A DNA stretch of 64,000 nucleotides, taken from Bradyrhizobium sp. 149 (lineage in GTDB: Bacteria > Pseudomonadota > Alphaproteobacteria > Rhizobiales > Xanthobacteraceae). How positions within the stretch are numbered: position 1 is the first letter of the stretch; the number at the start of each line of letters is the position of its first letter. The notes beneath the pieces were generated by a model. The model did no database searches. It was not told where the DNA came from and saw only the letters and a list, made by a program, of their open reading frames with translations. Below are positions 55,026 through 64,000 of the stretch, piece after piece. Position numbers and translations under genes: made by a program. The stretch covers positions 496,001 through 560,000 of the forward strand of contig NZ_JADPKK010000022.1 of NCBI RefSeq assembly GCF_023073915.1. Reading direction: 5' to 3'.

Positions 55026-55836
55026 GCGTACCGTAGTTGCGTTTGTGTTGGGGGCTACCGCGCTGGCCGCGCCGGCGCTCGCCTTTGACGGCGCGCCCGT
55101 CAGCCAGAAGGATGCGACCATCCCGGTGGTCACGACCTTGCCGGGTGTCGCAGGCAAGGTGCGCAACGTGCCGCCGGCGGTCGTGACCCAGGAAACCTCG
55201 CTCAGCGCCCTGCAGTATGCCGCGGAGGGTGGCCACCCCATTGCGCAGTGGAAGCTCGGCCGCATGTACGCCAATGGCGACGGCGTCGCCCAGGACGATG
55301 TGCGCGCGTTCGAGTATTTCACCCGTATCGCCAACGCGCATGCCGAAGACAGCCCGTCGGCGCCGCAGGCGCAGATCGTCGCCAACGCCTTCGTCGCGCT
55401 CGGCCGCTATTATTTGAGCGGTATCCCGAATTCGAAGGTCAAGCCGGACCAGGAGCGGGCGCGGGAGATGTTCTCCTATGCCGCGTCCTATTTCGGCAAT
55501 GCGGATGCGCAATACGATCTCGCCCGCCTGTACCTGAAGACGCCGGACGCTTCGCGCGAGGATTTCCGCTACGGCGCGCGCTGGCTTGGGCTCGCCGCGC
55601 AGAAGGGCCAGCACGAGGCCCAGGCGCTGCTCGGCCAGATGTTGTTCAACGGTGACCGCCTGCCGCGGCAGGCCGCGCGCGGCCTGATGTGGCTGACGCT
55701 GGCGCGTGACAGCGCAGGTAGCGACGAGACCTGGATCAAGGAAAACTACAACCGTGCCTTCGCAAAGGCCTCCGACGACGATCGCGCCATGTGCCTGCAA
55801 ATGCTGGAGCAATGGGTGCAGGGTCGCCGGGAGTGA
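55012..55836 (+). CDS. exoR: ExoR-like Sel1-repeat periplasmic regulator
   Basis: A 274-residue exported protein with a signal peptide (MRISRRTVVAFVLGATALAAPALA) and several Sel1/TPR-like repeats, for example LQYAAEGGHPIAQWKLGRMY (about 66-85), FSYAASYFGNADAQYDLARL and LGLAAQKGQHEAQALLGQML. Sequence and length match rhizobial ExoR, which in Sinorhizobium binds and inhibits the ExoS/ChvI system, controlling exopolysaccharide and motility. No ExoS/ChvI pair lies in the window. The ATG lies inside ilvD, so translation is coupled to it. Confidence 0.85.
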   Translation: MRISRRTVVAFVLGATALAAPALAFDGAPVSQKDATIPVVTTLPGVAGKVRNVPPAVVTQETSLSALQYAAEGGHPIAQWKLGRMYANGDGVAQDDVRAFEYFTRIANAHAEDSPSAPQAQIVANAFVALGRYYLSGIPNSKVKPDQERAREMFSYAASYFGNADAQYDLARLYLKTPDASREDFRYGARWLGLAAQKGQHEAQALLGQMLFNGDRLPRQAARGLMWLTLARDSAGSDETWIKENYNRAFAKASDDDRAMCLQMLEQWVQGRRE

Positions 55837-55851
55837 TTGGTTGAGGCGGCC

Positions 55852-56652
55852 TCACGCCGCCTCAAGATCGAGATCCGCCCACACCGGCACGTGGTCCGAC
55901 GGCTTCTCCCAGCTGCGTACATAGCTGTCGATGCCGACATTGGCGAGCCGGTCGCTGGCCTGTGGCGACAGCAGCAGGTGGTCGATCCGCAGGCCATGGT
56001 TCTTCTGCCAGGCGCCGGCCTGATAGTCCCAGAAGGTGTAGAGACCGGGCTCGTCGGTGACGGCCCGGAGCGCATCGGTCAGGCCGAGGCCGAGCAGGGA
56101 CTGAAAACTCTCCCGCGTCTCGGTCTTGAACAGGGCGTCCTCGGTCCAGGCGGCAGGGTTATGGACGTCGCGGGCATGCGGGATGACGTTGAAGTCGCCT
56201 GCGAGGATCAGCGGCTCCTCGGTCTTGAGGCGCTCTTTCGAATAATCAAGAAGTCGCGACATCCATTTGAGCTTGTAGGGATATTTCTCGGTCCCCACCG
56301 GATTGCCATTGGGCAGATAGAGGCAGGCGATGCGCAGCACCCCGCGCTTCAGGGTGACCACGCCTTCGAGGAAGCGGGCATGGGCGTCCTCGTCATCGCC
56401 GGCCAGCCCCGATTTGGTCTCGTCGAACCGGAGCTTCGAGAGCAGGGCGACACCGTTGAACGTCTTCTGCCCATGGGTGACCACGTTGTAGCCGAGCGCC
56501 TCGATCTCCAGCCGCGGGAAGGCCTCGTCGACGCATTTGATCTCCTGGAGGCAGACGATGTCCGGCTGGCACTCCTTCAGCCAGGTCAGCAGCAGGTCGA
56601 TCCGCTGCCGAACCGAGTTCACATTCCAGGTGGCTATTCTGATGGTCATCAT
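55852..56652 (-). CDS. xthA: Exodeoxyribonuclease III (AP endonuclease)
   Basis: DNA-repair enzyme that cuts at abasic sites and removes 3'-blocking groups; 266 residues of the EEP fold. Motifs: TWNVNSVRQR (about 8-17), CLQEIKC with the metal Glu, LAGDFNVIPHARDVHNP (about 149-165) with catalytic Asp and Asn, GLRIDHLLLS, and SDHVPVWADL with the catalytic His. The ATG at 56652 (or the next codon) has GGAG upstream. It is convergent with exoR, 15 bp apart. Confidence 0.97.
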   Translation of the reverse strand: MMTIRIATWNVNSVRQRIDLLLTWLKECQPDIVCLQEIKCVDEAFPRLEIEALGYNVVTHGQKTFNGVALLSKLRFDETKSGLAGDDEDAHARFLEGVVTLKRGVLRIACLYLPNGNPVGTEKYPYKLKWMSRLLDYSKERLKTEEPLILAGDFNVIPHARDVHNPAAWTEDALFKTETRESFQSLLGLGLTDALRAVTDEPGLYTFWDYQAGAWQKNHGLRIDHLLLSPQASDRLANVGIDSYVRSWEKPSDHVPVWADLDLEAA

Positions 56653-56782
56653 GGCGGCTCCGGGCAGGGGCCATGGTTAGAACAAACTGCAAACGCGCCC
56701 GTCAAGGCGCCCGCAAAATCTCCCACAAAATTAACCCGGCTTAAGTCGGGCCTGAGCCATTGATACCGAAAAGGTTTTTCGA

Positions 56783-59113
56783 ATGGGACGGCCGGCCAAA
56801 TCCATGAAGCGAACCGAGCCCCGCGACGGCCTGATCGGCGCGTTCCTGTACTGGCTTGGCGGCTACGAGATCGAGGACGGCCTGACCGCCGGTCTCAGCG
56901 AGCGCGAGCTGTGCCGCATCCGCGCCAAGCAGATCGACGCGGTGACGCGGCTGATCCCGGTGACGATGGCCGTCACCATGCTCAACGTCGCCGTCGTGCT
57001 GATCTTGTTCTGGGGCCGGGGCTGGAACGACTTTCTCGCGATCTGGGGCATGACTCTCGCCGCCACCGCCTCGCTCGCGGTGCGCGCGTGGCGGCGTTCG
57101 CATCAGAACCCGCCGCAAGAGGCTACCGCGCGCGCTGCGCGGCAGATGTTGCGGCAGGCGCTTTTCCTCGCCGCGATCTGGGGCACGCTGCCGCTCGCCC
57201 TGTTCAGCCGCATCGAGCCGACCAGCCAGCTGGTTCTGGCCTGCCTGATGGTCGGCATGATGTCCGGCGGCGCCTTCACGCTCTCGACCTTCCCGCGCGC
57301 CGGCCTCGTCTATCTCGCGACGACGACGATCGCCTGCGTCGGCGCCTTGCTGTTGTGCGGCACCGGGCCTTACCTCGTGACTGCCGTGTTCCTGTTGCTG
57401 TTCGCGTTCTTCATGGCGCGCAACATCGTCTCGCAAGGCAATCTGTTCCTCGGCAATCTCAAGGCCCAACTCGAGCTCGAGCGCCAGACCGAAATCATTT
57501 CGCTGCTGCTGAAGGATTTTCAGGAGAACGCCAGCGACTGGCTGTGGCAGACCGATGCCGAAGGGCATCTGATCGACGTGCCGGAGCGCTTCGCCGCCGT
57601 CGCGCAGCTGCCGCTTCCGCTGCTGAAGGGCTCGCATTTCGCCGATTTGCTCGACATGCTTTGCCCAGATGACAAGAGCGCGGCCTACAACGTCGTCGGC
57701 CTGATGGAGCACGCCGAACCGCTGCACGAGATGAACCTCAAGGTGGTCGCGGGCGGCGAGGCGCGGCTGTGGTCGCTCACTGCAAAGCCGGCCTACGACC
57801 GCGACGGTCAATTCCTCGGCTATCGCGGCTTTGGCCGCGACGTGACCGAACGCTGGCGCGCGGAAAAGGCCGAGGCCGAGAGCCGTGCCAAATCGAATTT
57901 CCTGGCGGTGATGAGCCATGAGATCCGCACGCCGATGAACGGCGTGCTCGGGCTTGCCAGCATGCTGCTTGAGACAAAACTCGATCCGGAGCAGCACGAG
58001 GCCGTCACCACCATCCGCGAGTCCGGCGACAATCTCCAGCGCATCCTCAACGACATCCTCGATCTTTCCAAACTCGAGGCCGGACGCTTCGCGTTCGAGG
58101 TGATCGACTTCGCGCCGCAGGCGCTGGTCGAAGCAGTGGCGACCGTGGTGCGCGCGGGCGCCAAGAGCAAGGGACTGCCGATCAAGGTCGAGCTTGATCC
58201 GAACCTGCCGCCGACGCTGCGCGGCGACGTCGCGCGCATCAGGCAGGTGCTGCTCAATCTCGCCTCCAATGCGGTGAAGTTCACCGATGCAGGCGAGGTG
58301 ACGATCGCAGCCGTCTGCCAGGCCCGCCGCGATCTGCTCGCCACGGTCGAATGGAGCGTGACCGACAGCGGCATCGGCATCGCCGCCGAGAAGCTCGGCC
58401 AGCTCTTCTCTGACTTCGCCCAGGCCGACGCCTCGATCAGCCGCCGCTTCGGCGGCACCGGGCTTGGACTTGCGATCTCCCGGCGCATCATCGAGCAGAT
58501 GGGCGGCACCATCGGTGTCACCTCGACGCCGGGCGAGGGCTCGACCTTCCGCTTCACGCTGGTGCTGCCCTGGAGCCAGGCGCAAGCATCCGACCACAAC
58601 GCAGACCGCGACGAAGCCGACGACCTCAAAACCCACATCGCAAATCTCGACCGGCCGCTGAAGGTGCTGGTCGCGGAGGACGATGCGGTCAACCGCCTGG
58701 TCGTCAGCAAGATGCTCGGCGCCTTCGACGTCGAGCTGCGCGTCGTGACCGACGGCGTCGAGGCCGTCGAGGCGGTTGCCGAGAGCGATTACGACGTCGT
58801 GCTGATGGACGTGCGCATGCCTGAGATGGACGGCCTTGCTGCGACGCGTGCGATCCGCTCGGAGGGCGGGCGCTTCGAGGCCCTGCCAATCATCGCGCTG
58901 ACCGCCAACGCCTTCCCGGAAGACGTCAGGATCTGCCGCGAGGCGGGCATGTCCGACTTTCTGGCAAAACCGTTGCGCAAGCCCGCGCTGGTCGCGGCAT
59001 TGCTGCGCGCGCTGGACGGCCAATTGGTGTCGGAGGACGTACCGCTTCAGCCCGAGCAGATGCCGGTCGAGGCGGACTGGACGGACGAGGAAAGGCAGAT
59101 CACCGGCGCTTAG
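56783..59113 (+). CDS. Hybrid sensor histidine kinase/response regulator
   Basis: A 776-residue membrane protein with about six hydrophobic segments in the first 215 residues, a PAS-like domain (about 245-355, ending [13 protein letters not shown]), the H-box [12 protein letters not shown] with His379, an ATPase domain (N-box [13 protein letters not shown] near 490-502; G1 DSGIGI; G2 GTGLGLAIS) and a C-terminal receiver with Asp676 ([13 protein letters not shown]) and Lys in FLAKPLRK. No HPt domain follows, so a separate phosphotransfer protein is expected. It starts divergently from xthA, 130 bp away. Confidence 0.94.
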   Translation: MGRPAKSMKRTEPRDGLIGAFLYWLGGYEIEDGLTAGLSERELCRIRAKQIDAVTRLIPVTMAVTMLNVAVVLILFWGRGWNDFLAIWGMTLAATASLAVRAWRRSHQNPPQEATARAARQMLRQALFLAAIWGTLPLALFSRIEPTSQLVLACLMVGMMSGGAFTLSTFPRAGLVYLATTTIACVGALLLCGTGPYLVTAVFLLLFAFFMARNIVSQGNLFLGNLKAQLELERQTEIISLLLKDFQENASDWLWQTDAEGHLIDVPERFAAVAQLPLPLLKGSHFADLLDMLCPDDKSAAYNVVGLMEHAEPLHEMNLKVVAGGEARLWSLTAKPAYDRDGQFLGYRGFGRDVTERWRAEKAEAESRAKSNFLAVMSHEIRTPMNGVLGLASMLLETKLDPEQHEAVTTIRESGDNLQRILNDILDLSKLEAGRFAFEVIDFAPQALVEAVATVVRAGAKSKGLPIKVELDPNLPPTLRGDVARIRQVLLNLASNAVKFTDAGEVTIAAVCQARRDLLATVEWSVTDSGIGIAAEKLGQLFSDFAQADASISRRFGGTGLGLAISRRIIEQMGGTIGVTSTPGEGSTFRFTLVLPWSQAQASDHNADRDEADDLKTHIANLDRPLKVLVAEDDAVNRLVVSKMLGAFDVELRVVTDGVEAVEAVAESDYDVVLMDVRMPEMDGLAATRAIRSEGGRFEALPIIALTANAFPEDVRICREAGMSDFLAKPLRKPALVAALLRALDGQLVSEDVPLQPEQMPVEADWTDEERQITGA

Positions 59114-59122
59114 CCGGCGGCG

Positions 59123-59452
59123 TCAGATCGAGAAGCTGGTCCCGCAGCCGCAGGACGCCGTGGCGTTCGGATTGTTGACGCGGAACGAGGCGCCGATCAG
59201 ATCGTCGACGAAATCGACCTGCGAACCCGCCAGGAACGGCTGCGAGGCGGAATCGACCAGCACCACCGCATTGTCCTGCTCGATCACGAGATCATCGTCC
59301 GTGCGGGCACGGTCGATGTCGAACTTGTACTGGAAGCCGGAACAGCCACCGCCTTCGACGGAGATCCGCAGCATCGCGCCAGACCCTTCGCCCTTGAGGA
59401 TCTCCCCAATCCGGCGTGCGGCCTTGTCACTGATGGTCATGTCAGTCGTCAT
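59123..59452 (-). CDS. erpA: Iron-sulfur cluster insertion protein ErpA
   Basis: A-type Fe-S carrier that hands clusters to apoproteins, 109 residues. The three conserved cysteines are Cys37 (GGGCSGFQY), Cys101 and Cys103 (SCGCGTSF). The ATG at 59452 has GGAG eight bases upstream; a second ATG at 59440 is possible. It is convergent with the hybrid kinase and divergent from dgt. IscA-like assignment is equally consistent by sequence. Confidence 0.93.
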   Translation of the reverse strand: MTTDMTISDKAARRIGEILKGEGSGAMLRISVEGGGCSGFQYKFDIDRARTDDDLVIEQDNAVVLVDSASQPFLAGSQVDFVDDLIGASFRVNNPNATASCGCGTSFSI

Positions 59453-59602
59453 CGCTCGTCTCCGATACTCCCGGGGTCACACCGAGATCACTTGGAGGAC
59501 AGTTGCCAATAAGGCCCTTTGCCCAATTCAGTTGGTATCCCGCCTCCGGCATAGTTAAGTGCCACCATACGCAGAATCAAATGGATAGGGACTAAATTCG
59601 CC

Positions 59603-60811
59603 GTGTCCGTCGGAATGGCTGCCCCCCACGCGTCCTATGCCTGCGATCCCGAGCGCAGCCGCGGCCGGCTGGTCCCGGAGCCGCCGAGCCGGACCCGTAG
59701 CCCGTTCCGGCGCGATTGCGACCGGGTGATCCATTCCACCGCGTTCCGCCGGTTGAAGTACAAGACCCAGGTGTTCGTGTTCCACGAGGGCGACCACTAC
59801 CGCACCCGGCTGACCCATTCGCTCGAGGTGGCGCAGATCGCCCGCGCGCTGGCCCGGCAGCTCGGGCTGGACGAGGACCTCACGGAAACCCTCGCGCTCG
59901 CCCACGATCTCGGCCACCCGCCGTTCGGGCATGCCGGCGAGCGGGCGCTGGACGCCTGCCTGAAGGATTTTGGCGGCTTCGACCACAACGCCCAGACGCT
60001 GCGCGTCGTCGCCGCGCTGGAGCATCGCTATCCCGAATTCGACGGGCTCAACCTGAGCTGGGAGTCGCTGGAGGGCATCGTCAAGCACAACGGTCCGCTG
60101 ATCGATCGCAGCGGCGCGCCCGTCGGGCGTTATCGCGAGCACGGCATTCCCGTCGGCATCGCCGATTACATCAAGACCTACGATCTCGAATTGTGGAGTT
60201 TCGCCTCGCTGGAGGCACAGGTCGCTGCGATCGCCGACGACATCGCCTATGATGCCCACGACATTGACGACGGCCTGCGCGCCGGCCTGTTTCACCTTGA
60301 CGACCTCAAGGTGATGCCGCTGACCGCGGAGATCATCGCCGAGACTTCTGCGCATTACCCCGATCTCGAAGACGTCAGGCGCGGCGCCGAGCTGGTCCGC
60401 GAGCTGATCTCGCACCTGATCGGCGCGGTGTTCTCGGAGGCGCAGAAGAACCTTGCAGCGATGAAACCGCAATCCGCCCAGGACGTGCGCCAGCAGAGCC
60501 GGGCACTGATCGCGTTCCCCGCCGACGTTGCCGAGGAGGAGGCCGCCATCAAACGCTTTCTGTATCAGCACATGTACCGCCACAAGCGGGTCATGCGGGT
60601 GATGGCCGAGGCGGAACAGATCCTGTTCGACCTGTTCGCAAAATACCTCAAATCGCCCGGCGAGCTGCCGCCGGAATGGTTGGTCGGGGCCGAGGCCGAC
60701 AATGAAGGTGACAAGGCCCGCCGGATCGGCAATTTCATTGCCGGAATGACCGACCGTTTCGCCCTGACCGAGCACCAGCGGCTCTTTGACTCGACCCCGG
60801 ATTTGCGTTAG
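59603..60811 (+). CDS. dgt: dGTP triphosphohydrolase-like HD protein
   Basis: A 402-residue HD-superfamily enzyme that hydrolyses dNTPs to nucleosides and tripolyphosphate. The metal residues are His72 in [11 protein letters not shown] and the His101-Asp102 pair in [15 protein letters not shown], followed by a distal Asp in [14 protein letters not shown]. The N-terminus [20 protein letters not shown] is typical. GTG at 59603 is taken as the start; ATG at 59615 would remove four residues. argS begins only 9 bp after its stop, so the two are probably co-transcribed. Confidence 0.95.
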   Translation: MSVGMAAPHASYACDPERSRGRLVPEPPSRTRSPFRRDCDRVIHSTAFRRLKYKTQVFVFHEGDHYRTRLTHSLEVAQIARALARQLGLDEDLTETLALAHDLGHPPFGHAGERALDACLKDFGGFDHNAQTLRVVAALEHRYPEFDGLNLSWESLEGIVKHNGPLIDRSGAPVGRYREHGIPVGIADYIKTYDLELWSFASLEAQVAAIADDIAYDAHDIDDGLRAGLFHLDDLKVMPLTAEIIAETSAHYPDLEDVRRGAELVRELISHLIGAVFSEAQKNLAAMKPQSAQDVRQQSRALIAFPADVAEEEAAIKRFLYQHMYRHKRVMRVMAEAEQILFDLFAKYLKSPGELPPEWLVGAEADNEGDKARRIGNFIAGMTDRFALTEHQRLFDSTPDLR

Positions 60812-60820
60812 GCGGCGCCC

Positions 60821-62611
60821 ATGCCCGACACATCCTCAGCACTGCACCTGTTCGCCAACGTGCTCGCACGCGTGCACGCCGTCTGCCGCGTGCTCGCGGC
60901 GGAAGCCAACTGGCCCGAGGGCATCGATTTCGCTCGCGTGGTAGTCGAGCCGCCGCGCGATGCATCCCATGGCGACATGGCGACCAACGCCGCCATGGTG
61001 CTTGCGAAAGAGGCAAAGGCAAAGCCGCGCGATCTCGCCGAGCAGATCGCCGAGCGGCTGCGTGCCGACCCGCTGATCGCCAAGGTCGACGTCGCCGGTC
61101 CCGGCTTCATCAACCTGACGCTGCAGCCGGCCGCGTGGGCCGAGGCGCTGCGGACGGTGCTGCGCGAGGGCGCCGATTACGGCCGCGTCCGCGGCGGCTC
61201 CAAGGTCAACGTCGAATACGTCTCCGCCAACCCGACCGGACCGATGCATGTCGGCCATTGCCGCGGCGCTGTGTTCGGCGACGCGCTGGCGAGCCTGCTT
61301 GAGTTCGGTGGCCACGATGTGACCCGCGAATATTACATTAACGACGCCGGCGCCCAGGTCGACGTGCTCGCACGCTCCGCGTTCCTCCGGTATCGCGAGG
61401 CGCTCGGCGAGGACATCGGCGCGATCCCGGAAGGCCTTTATCCCGGCGACTATCTGAAGCCCGTCGGACAGGCGCTGGTGAAGGAGCATGGCGACAAGCT
61501 CCTCGCCATGAGCGAGGGCGCGTGGTTGCCGACGGTGCGCGCCAAGGCAATTGCGATGATGATGGACGAGATCAAGGACGATCTCGCCGCCCTCAACATC
61601 CGCCACGACGTGTTCTTCTCCGAACGATCGCTGCTGGAGGCCGGCAACAACAAGGTCGCCGAGACCATCGATTTCCTGCGCGCCAAGGGCGACATCTACC
61701 AGGGCCGTCTGCCGCCGCCGAAGGGGGCGCCGGCCGAGGACTGGGAAGACCGCGAGCAGTTGCTGTTCAAGGCGACCGCCTATGGCGACGACGTCGATCG
61801 CCCGCTGATCAAGTCGGACGATTCCTACACCTACTTCGCCTCCGACATCGCCTACCACAAGAACAAGTTCGATCGCGGCTTTGCCGAGATGATCGACGTC
61901 TGGGGCGCCGACCATGGCGGCTACATCAAGCGCATGCAGGCGGCGGTAAAGGCGACGACCTCCGGCAGGGGGGCGCTCGACGTCAAGATCGTCCAGCTGG
62001 TGAAGTTGCTGCGCAGCGGCGAGCCGGTGAAAATGTCGAAGCGGAGCGGGGACTTCGTCACCTTGCGTGAGGTGGTGGATGAAGTCGGCCAGGACGCCGT
62101 CCGCTTCATGATGCTCTACCGCAAGAACGACGCGGTGCTCGATTTCGACCTCGCCAAGGTCATGGAACAGTCGCGCGAGAACCCTGTGTTCTACGTGCAG
62201 TACGGCCACGCCCGCGGCCATTCGATCTTCCGCAACGCGCGGGCCGAGGTGTTCCCGGAACTCCCGGATGATACCGAAAAGCGCGTCGCATGGCTCAGTG
62301 AGTCGGCGCTGGAACGGCTGTCGGACCCGGCGGAACTTGAACTTCTCAAGCGGCTCGCAATTTTTCCGCGCATGCTGGAAGCGGCCGCAAGCGCCCATGA
62401 GCCGCACCGAATTGCCTTCTATCTCTATGATTTAGCCAGCGAATTTCATGCACTTTGGACGAAGGGGCGCGATTTGCCCTATTTACGCTTCATTATCAAT
62501 AATGATGCACTTCTAACGAAGGCGCGGCTGGCCATGGTCCAGGGCGTCGTCTCTGTCCTGGCATCGGGCCTCGCCATCCTCGGCGTCCATGCTCCGGACG
62601 AGATGCGGTAG
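60821..62611 (+). CDS. argS: Arginyl-tRNA synthetase
   Basis: Charges tRNA-Arg; 596 residues of a class I synthetase. The N-terminal Add-1 domain (about 1-110) is followed by [20 protein letters not shown] with the HVGH (HIGH) motif at 143-146, the Rossmann catalytic domain, [13 protein letters not shown] (KMSKS-type loop) and a helical anticodon-binding domain to the end. All signatures are intact. It starts 9 bp after dgt and is followed by the SPOR-type gene, a conserved order in alphaproteobacteria. Confidence 0.98.
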   Translation: MPDTSSALHLFANVLARVHAVCRVLAAEANWPEGIDFARVVVEPPRDASHGDMATNAAMVLAKEAKAKPRDLAEQIAERLRADPLIAKVDVAGPGFINLTLQPAAWAEALRTVLREGADYGRVRGGSKVNVEYVSANPTGPMHVGHCRGAVFGDALASLLEFGGHDVTREYYINDAGAQVDVLARSAFLRYREALGEDIGAIPEGLYPGDYLKPVGQALVKEHGDKLLAMSEGAWLPTVRAKAIAMMMDEIKDDLAALNIRHDVFFSERSLLEAGNNKVAETIDFLRAKGDIYQGRLPPPKGAPAEDWEDREQLLFKATAYGDDVDRPLIKSDDSYTYFASDIAYHKNKFDRGFAEMIDVWGADHGGYIKRMQAAVKATTSGRGALDVKIVQLVKLLRSGEPVKMSKRSGDFVTLREVVDEVGQDAVRFMMLYRKNDAVLDFDLAKVMEQSRENPVFYVQYGHARGHSIFRNARAEVFPELPDDTEKRVAWLSESALERLSDPAELELLKRLAIFPRMLEAAASAHEPHRIAFYLYDLASEFHALWTKGRDLPYLRFIINNDALLTKARLAMVQGVVSVLASGLAILGVHAPDEMR

Positions 62612-62750
62612 TTTGGGGCGAACTACTTAAGGGATTTCGGGGGTAACCGGCAGAAGCCGGACCGCTTAGACTTGGTTGAAAGCCTTATGGGTCGAAAGCC
62701 GTGCCTTGGTCGAGGGGCGCGCGGCTTTCCCGAAGGGACGCATCATCACG

Positions 62751-64000
62751 ATGGCCGAACGATATCAGGACAGACCGTTTCCCTCCGATGACTATGGTCG
62801 CGGTGGCGATCAGCATGGGAGGGCAGAGAGCGGCGATCCCTTGGCCGAACTCGCCCGCCTGATCGGGCAGACTGATCCGTTTGCAGCGCAGGGGCGCCCG
62901 GGCGCGCACCCGCCAGCAGCGCCTGCGCCTGCCGAGAGCTATCAGCACGACGATTATCGTCAGGACGATGACCAGCAGGACTACGCCGAGCAGGCCTCAT
63001 CGCCGCCACCCGGGCCGCCCTCATGGATGCGGCGCGCCAATGTGCAGCCGCAGACCGCGCCGGCTGAGCCCGCCTATCCCGTTTCTGCCAAGCCGGTTCA
63101 TCCGTTGCATCGCTATTCAGCCCAGCCGACCGCGCCCGAGCCCGAACCTGATTTTCATCAGCCGCAAGCCTATCAGCGGCAGGCCTATCAGGATCAAGCC
63201 TATCAAGCTCAGGCCTATCAGAATCCGGCCTACCAGTACCACGACCAGGCTGACCAGGAGCAAGCCCATCAGGAGCCGTATCAGCAGCCCGATCCGGCGC
63301 GCTATGACGATGCGCTGTACGGACGGCTGGAGGCGGGCGAGCAGGACTATCAACGCGATCCCGCCTATCCCGACGATCCCTACGCGTTCCAGAGCGACTA
63401 TCCGGAGGCCGATCTCGACGAGCCGAAGAAGCAGCGCGGCGGCATGATGACGGTCGCAGCGATCCTGGCGCTCGCCGTGGTCGGGACCGGCGCCGCTTTT
63501 GCCTACAAGACCTATGTGGGCTCGCCCCGCAGTGGCGAACCTCCGATCATCAAGGCCGACAACACGCCGACCAAGGTCGTGCCGGCGCCGTCGGACTCCT
63601 CGGCCAAGGTGCCGGACCGCATGGTCACCGGCGATGGCACCGAGAAGATCGTACCGCGCGAGGAAGCGCCGGTCGACGTCAACGCCAAGGCGGGAGGTCC
63701 CCGCGTTGTGTTCCCGCCGCTGAACCAGAACGCGAACCCGCCCCCGGTCGCGAGCGTGTCGCCGTCCAACATCCCGCTGTCGAGTGCGGGTCAGAACCCG
63801 AGCAACGGCACGCTGCCGAACAATTCGCCGCGGGCGATCAGGACCGTAGCCGTGAAGGGCGATCAGACCGATGCCACGGCGTCGCAAGCCGCCGCGGCCG
63901 CGAAGCCGGCAACTCTACCGAAGCCCGTTGCGGCACCGGCTGCGCCACGCACGCCCCCGACCTCGGCCAATGCCAGTGCCAACCAGCCGTTGTCGCTGGC
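62751..64000 (+). CDS. SPOR-type cell-envelope protein (5' part; cut by the window edge)
   Basis: The reading frame from ATG 62751 stays open to the right edge, at least 416 codons. The start MAERYQDRPFPSDDYGRGGD leads to a Pro/Gln/Tyr-rich cytoplasmic region that includes five QAYQx units, a single TM helix near residues 231-253 (MMTVAAILALAVVGTGAAFA) and a periplasmic Pro/Ala/Ser-rich linker. This is the layout of alphaproteobacterial SPOR-domain proteins after argS; the C-terminal peptidoglycan-binding SPOR domain would lie beyond the window and is inferred. AAGGGA lies upstream of the start. Confidence 0.82.
   Translation, partial: MAERYQDRPFPSDDYGRGGDQHGRAESGDPLAELARLIGQTDPFAAQGRPGAHPPAAPAPAESYQHDDYRQDDDQQDYAEQASSPPPGPPSWMRRANVQPQTAPAEPAYPVSAKPVHPLHRYSAQPTAPEPEPDFHQPQAYQRQAYQDQAYQAQAYQNPAYQYHDQADQEQAHQEPYQQPDPARYDDALYGRLEAGEQDYQRDPAYPDDPYAFQSDYPEADLDEPKKQRGGMMTVAAILALAVVGTGAAFAYKTYVGSPRSGEPPIIKADNTPTKVVPAPSDSSAKVPDRMVTGDGTEKIVPREEAPVDVNAKAGGPRVVFPPLNQNANPPPVASVSPSNIPLSSAGQNPSNGTLPNNSPRAIRTVAVKGDQTDATASQAAAAAKPATLPKPVAAPAAPRTPPTSANASANQPLSL
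63165..63239 (+). repeat. In-frame 15-bp repeats encoding QAYQx
   Basis: Five tandem 15-bp units encode QAYQR, QAYQD, QAYQA, QAYQN and PAYQY (residues 139-163 of the SPOR-type protein). Third-base changes between units show they are not all recent copies. Confidence 0.85.

Noticed and set aside
56730-56744. A TTAA-N6-TTAA pattern near the hybrid kinase start, considered as a CtrA site
   Set aside because: The CtrA consensus needs a 7-base spacer and this one has six; there is no other CtrA feature nearby.
56741-59023. A 760-codon minus-strand frame across the hybrid kinase
   Set aside because: It lies entirely opposite a kinase with complete H, N, G and receiver motifs, and shows no domain.

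Overview
The window is about 64 kb of high-GC alphaproteobacterial chromosome. Gene content, gene order and protein sequences point to Bradyrhizobium or a close Nitrobacteraceae relative. Support includes an alphaproteobacterial LexA with a GTTC-N7-GTTC box, pyruvate dehydrogenase E1-beta with its own lipoyl domain, an ExoR-like regulator, FixLJ-type signalling genes and typical Bradyrhizobium intergenic palindromes. This assignment rests on recognising protein families; no database search was run. I saw no rRNA, tRNA, CRISPR array, prophage or intact transposase.

Layout. 0-14.4 kb, mostly minus strand: a small MCDYSL protein, lexA, moeA, a small helical protein, a HAD hydrolase and an FMN-dependent alpha-hydroxy-acid oxidase; then ctpA on the plus strand, a GGDEF-EAL signalling protein, and moaC-trpC-trpD-ppiD. 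14.6-40 kb, mostly plus strand: a metabolic backbone tpiA-secG-pyrG-kdsA-eno-ftsB-pdhA-pdhB-pdhC-lpdA. Accessory genes sit in its junctions: an SAM methyltransferase, an OmpR/histidine-kinase pair, a NIPSNAP protein, an MFS carrier, a decayed glutaminase gene, an HlyD-like unit, queF, a Tat-exported beta-propeller lyase, an MDR oxidoreductase, a Tat-exported metallo-beta-lactamase-fold protein and an FMN reductase. 40-53 kb is more variable: a Bug-type binding protein, a FixLJ-like three-gene signalling set, a run of tiny Cys-rich proteins, a soluble lytic transglycosylase, a class III adenylate cyclase, more small orphan genes, and about 1.5 kb without a convincing intact gene that holds structured repeats. 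53.3-64 kb: ilvD-exoR, xthA, a hybrid histidine kinase, erpA, dgt, argS and a SPOR-type envelope protein cut off by the right edge.

How the genes work together. TpiA, enolase and the pyruvate dehydrogenase complex carry carbon from triose phosphates to acetyl-CoA. TrpC/TrpD make tryptophan precursors, IlvD branched-chain amino acids, MoaC/MoeA the molybdenum cofactor, and KdsA and PyrG lipopolysaccharide and nucleotide precursors. The signalling load is heavy: LexA, a GGDEF-EAL protein, three histidine kinases, three response regulators, an adenylate cyclase and ExoR.

No clearly new defence or biosynthetic system is present. The observations most worth following are the separation of moaC from moeA by a 7.1-kb block, the glutaminase remnant, the two unrelated genes inside the pyruvate dehydrogenase operon, the cluster of tiny Cys-pair proteins at 45.2-46.4 kb, and the foldable repeats at 52.5-52.8 kb.
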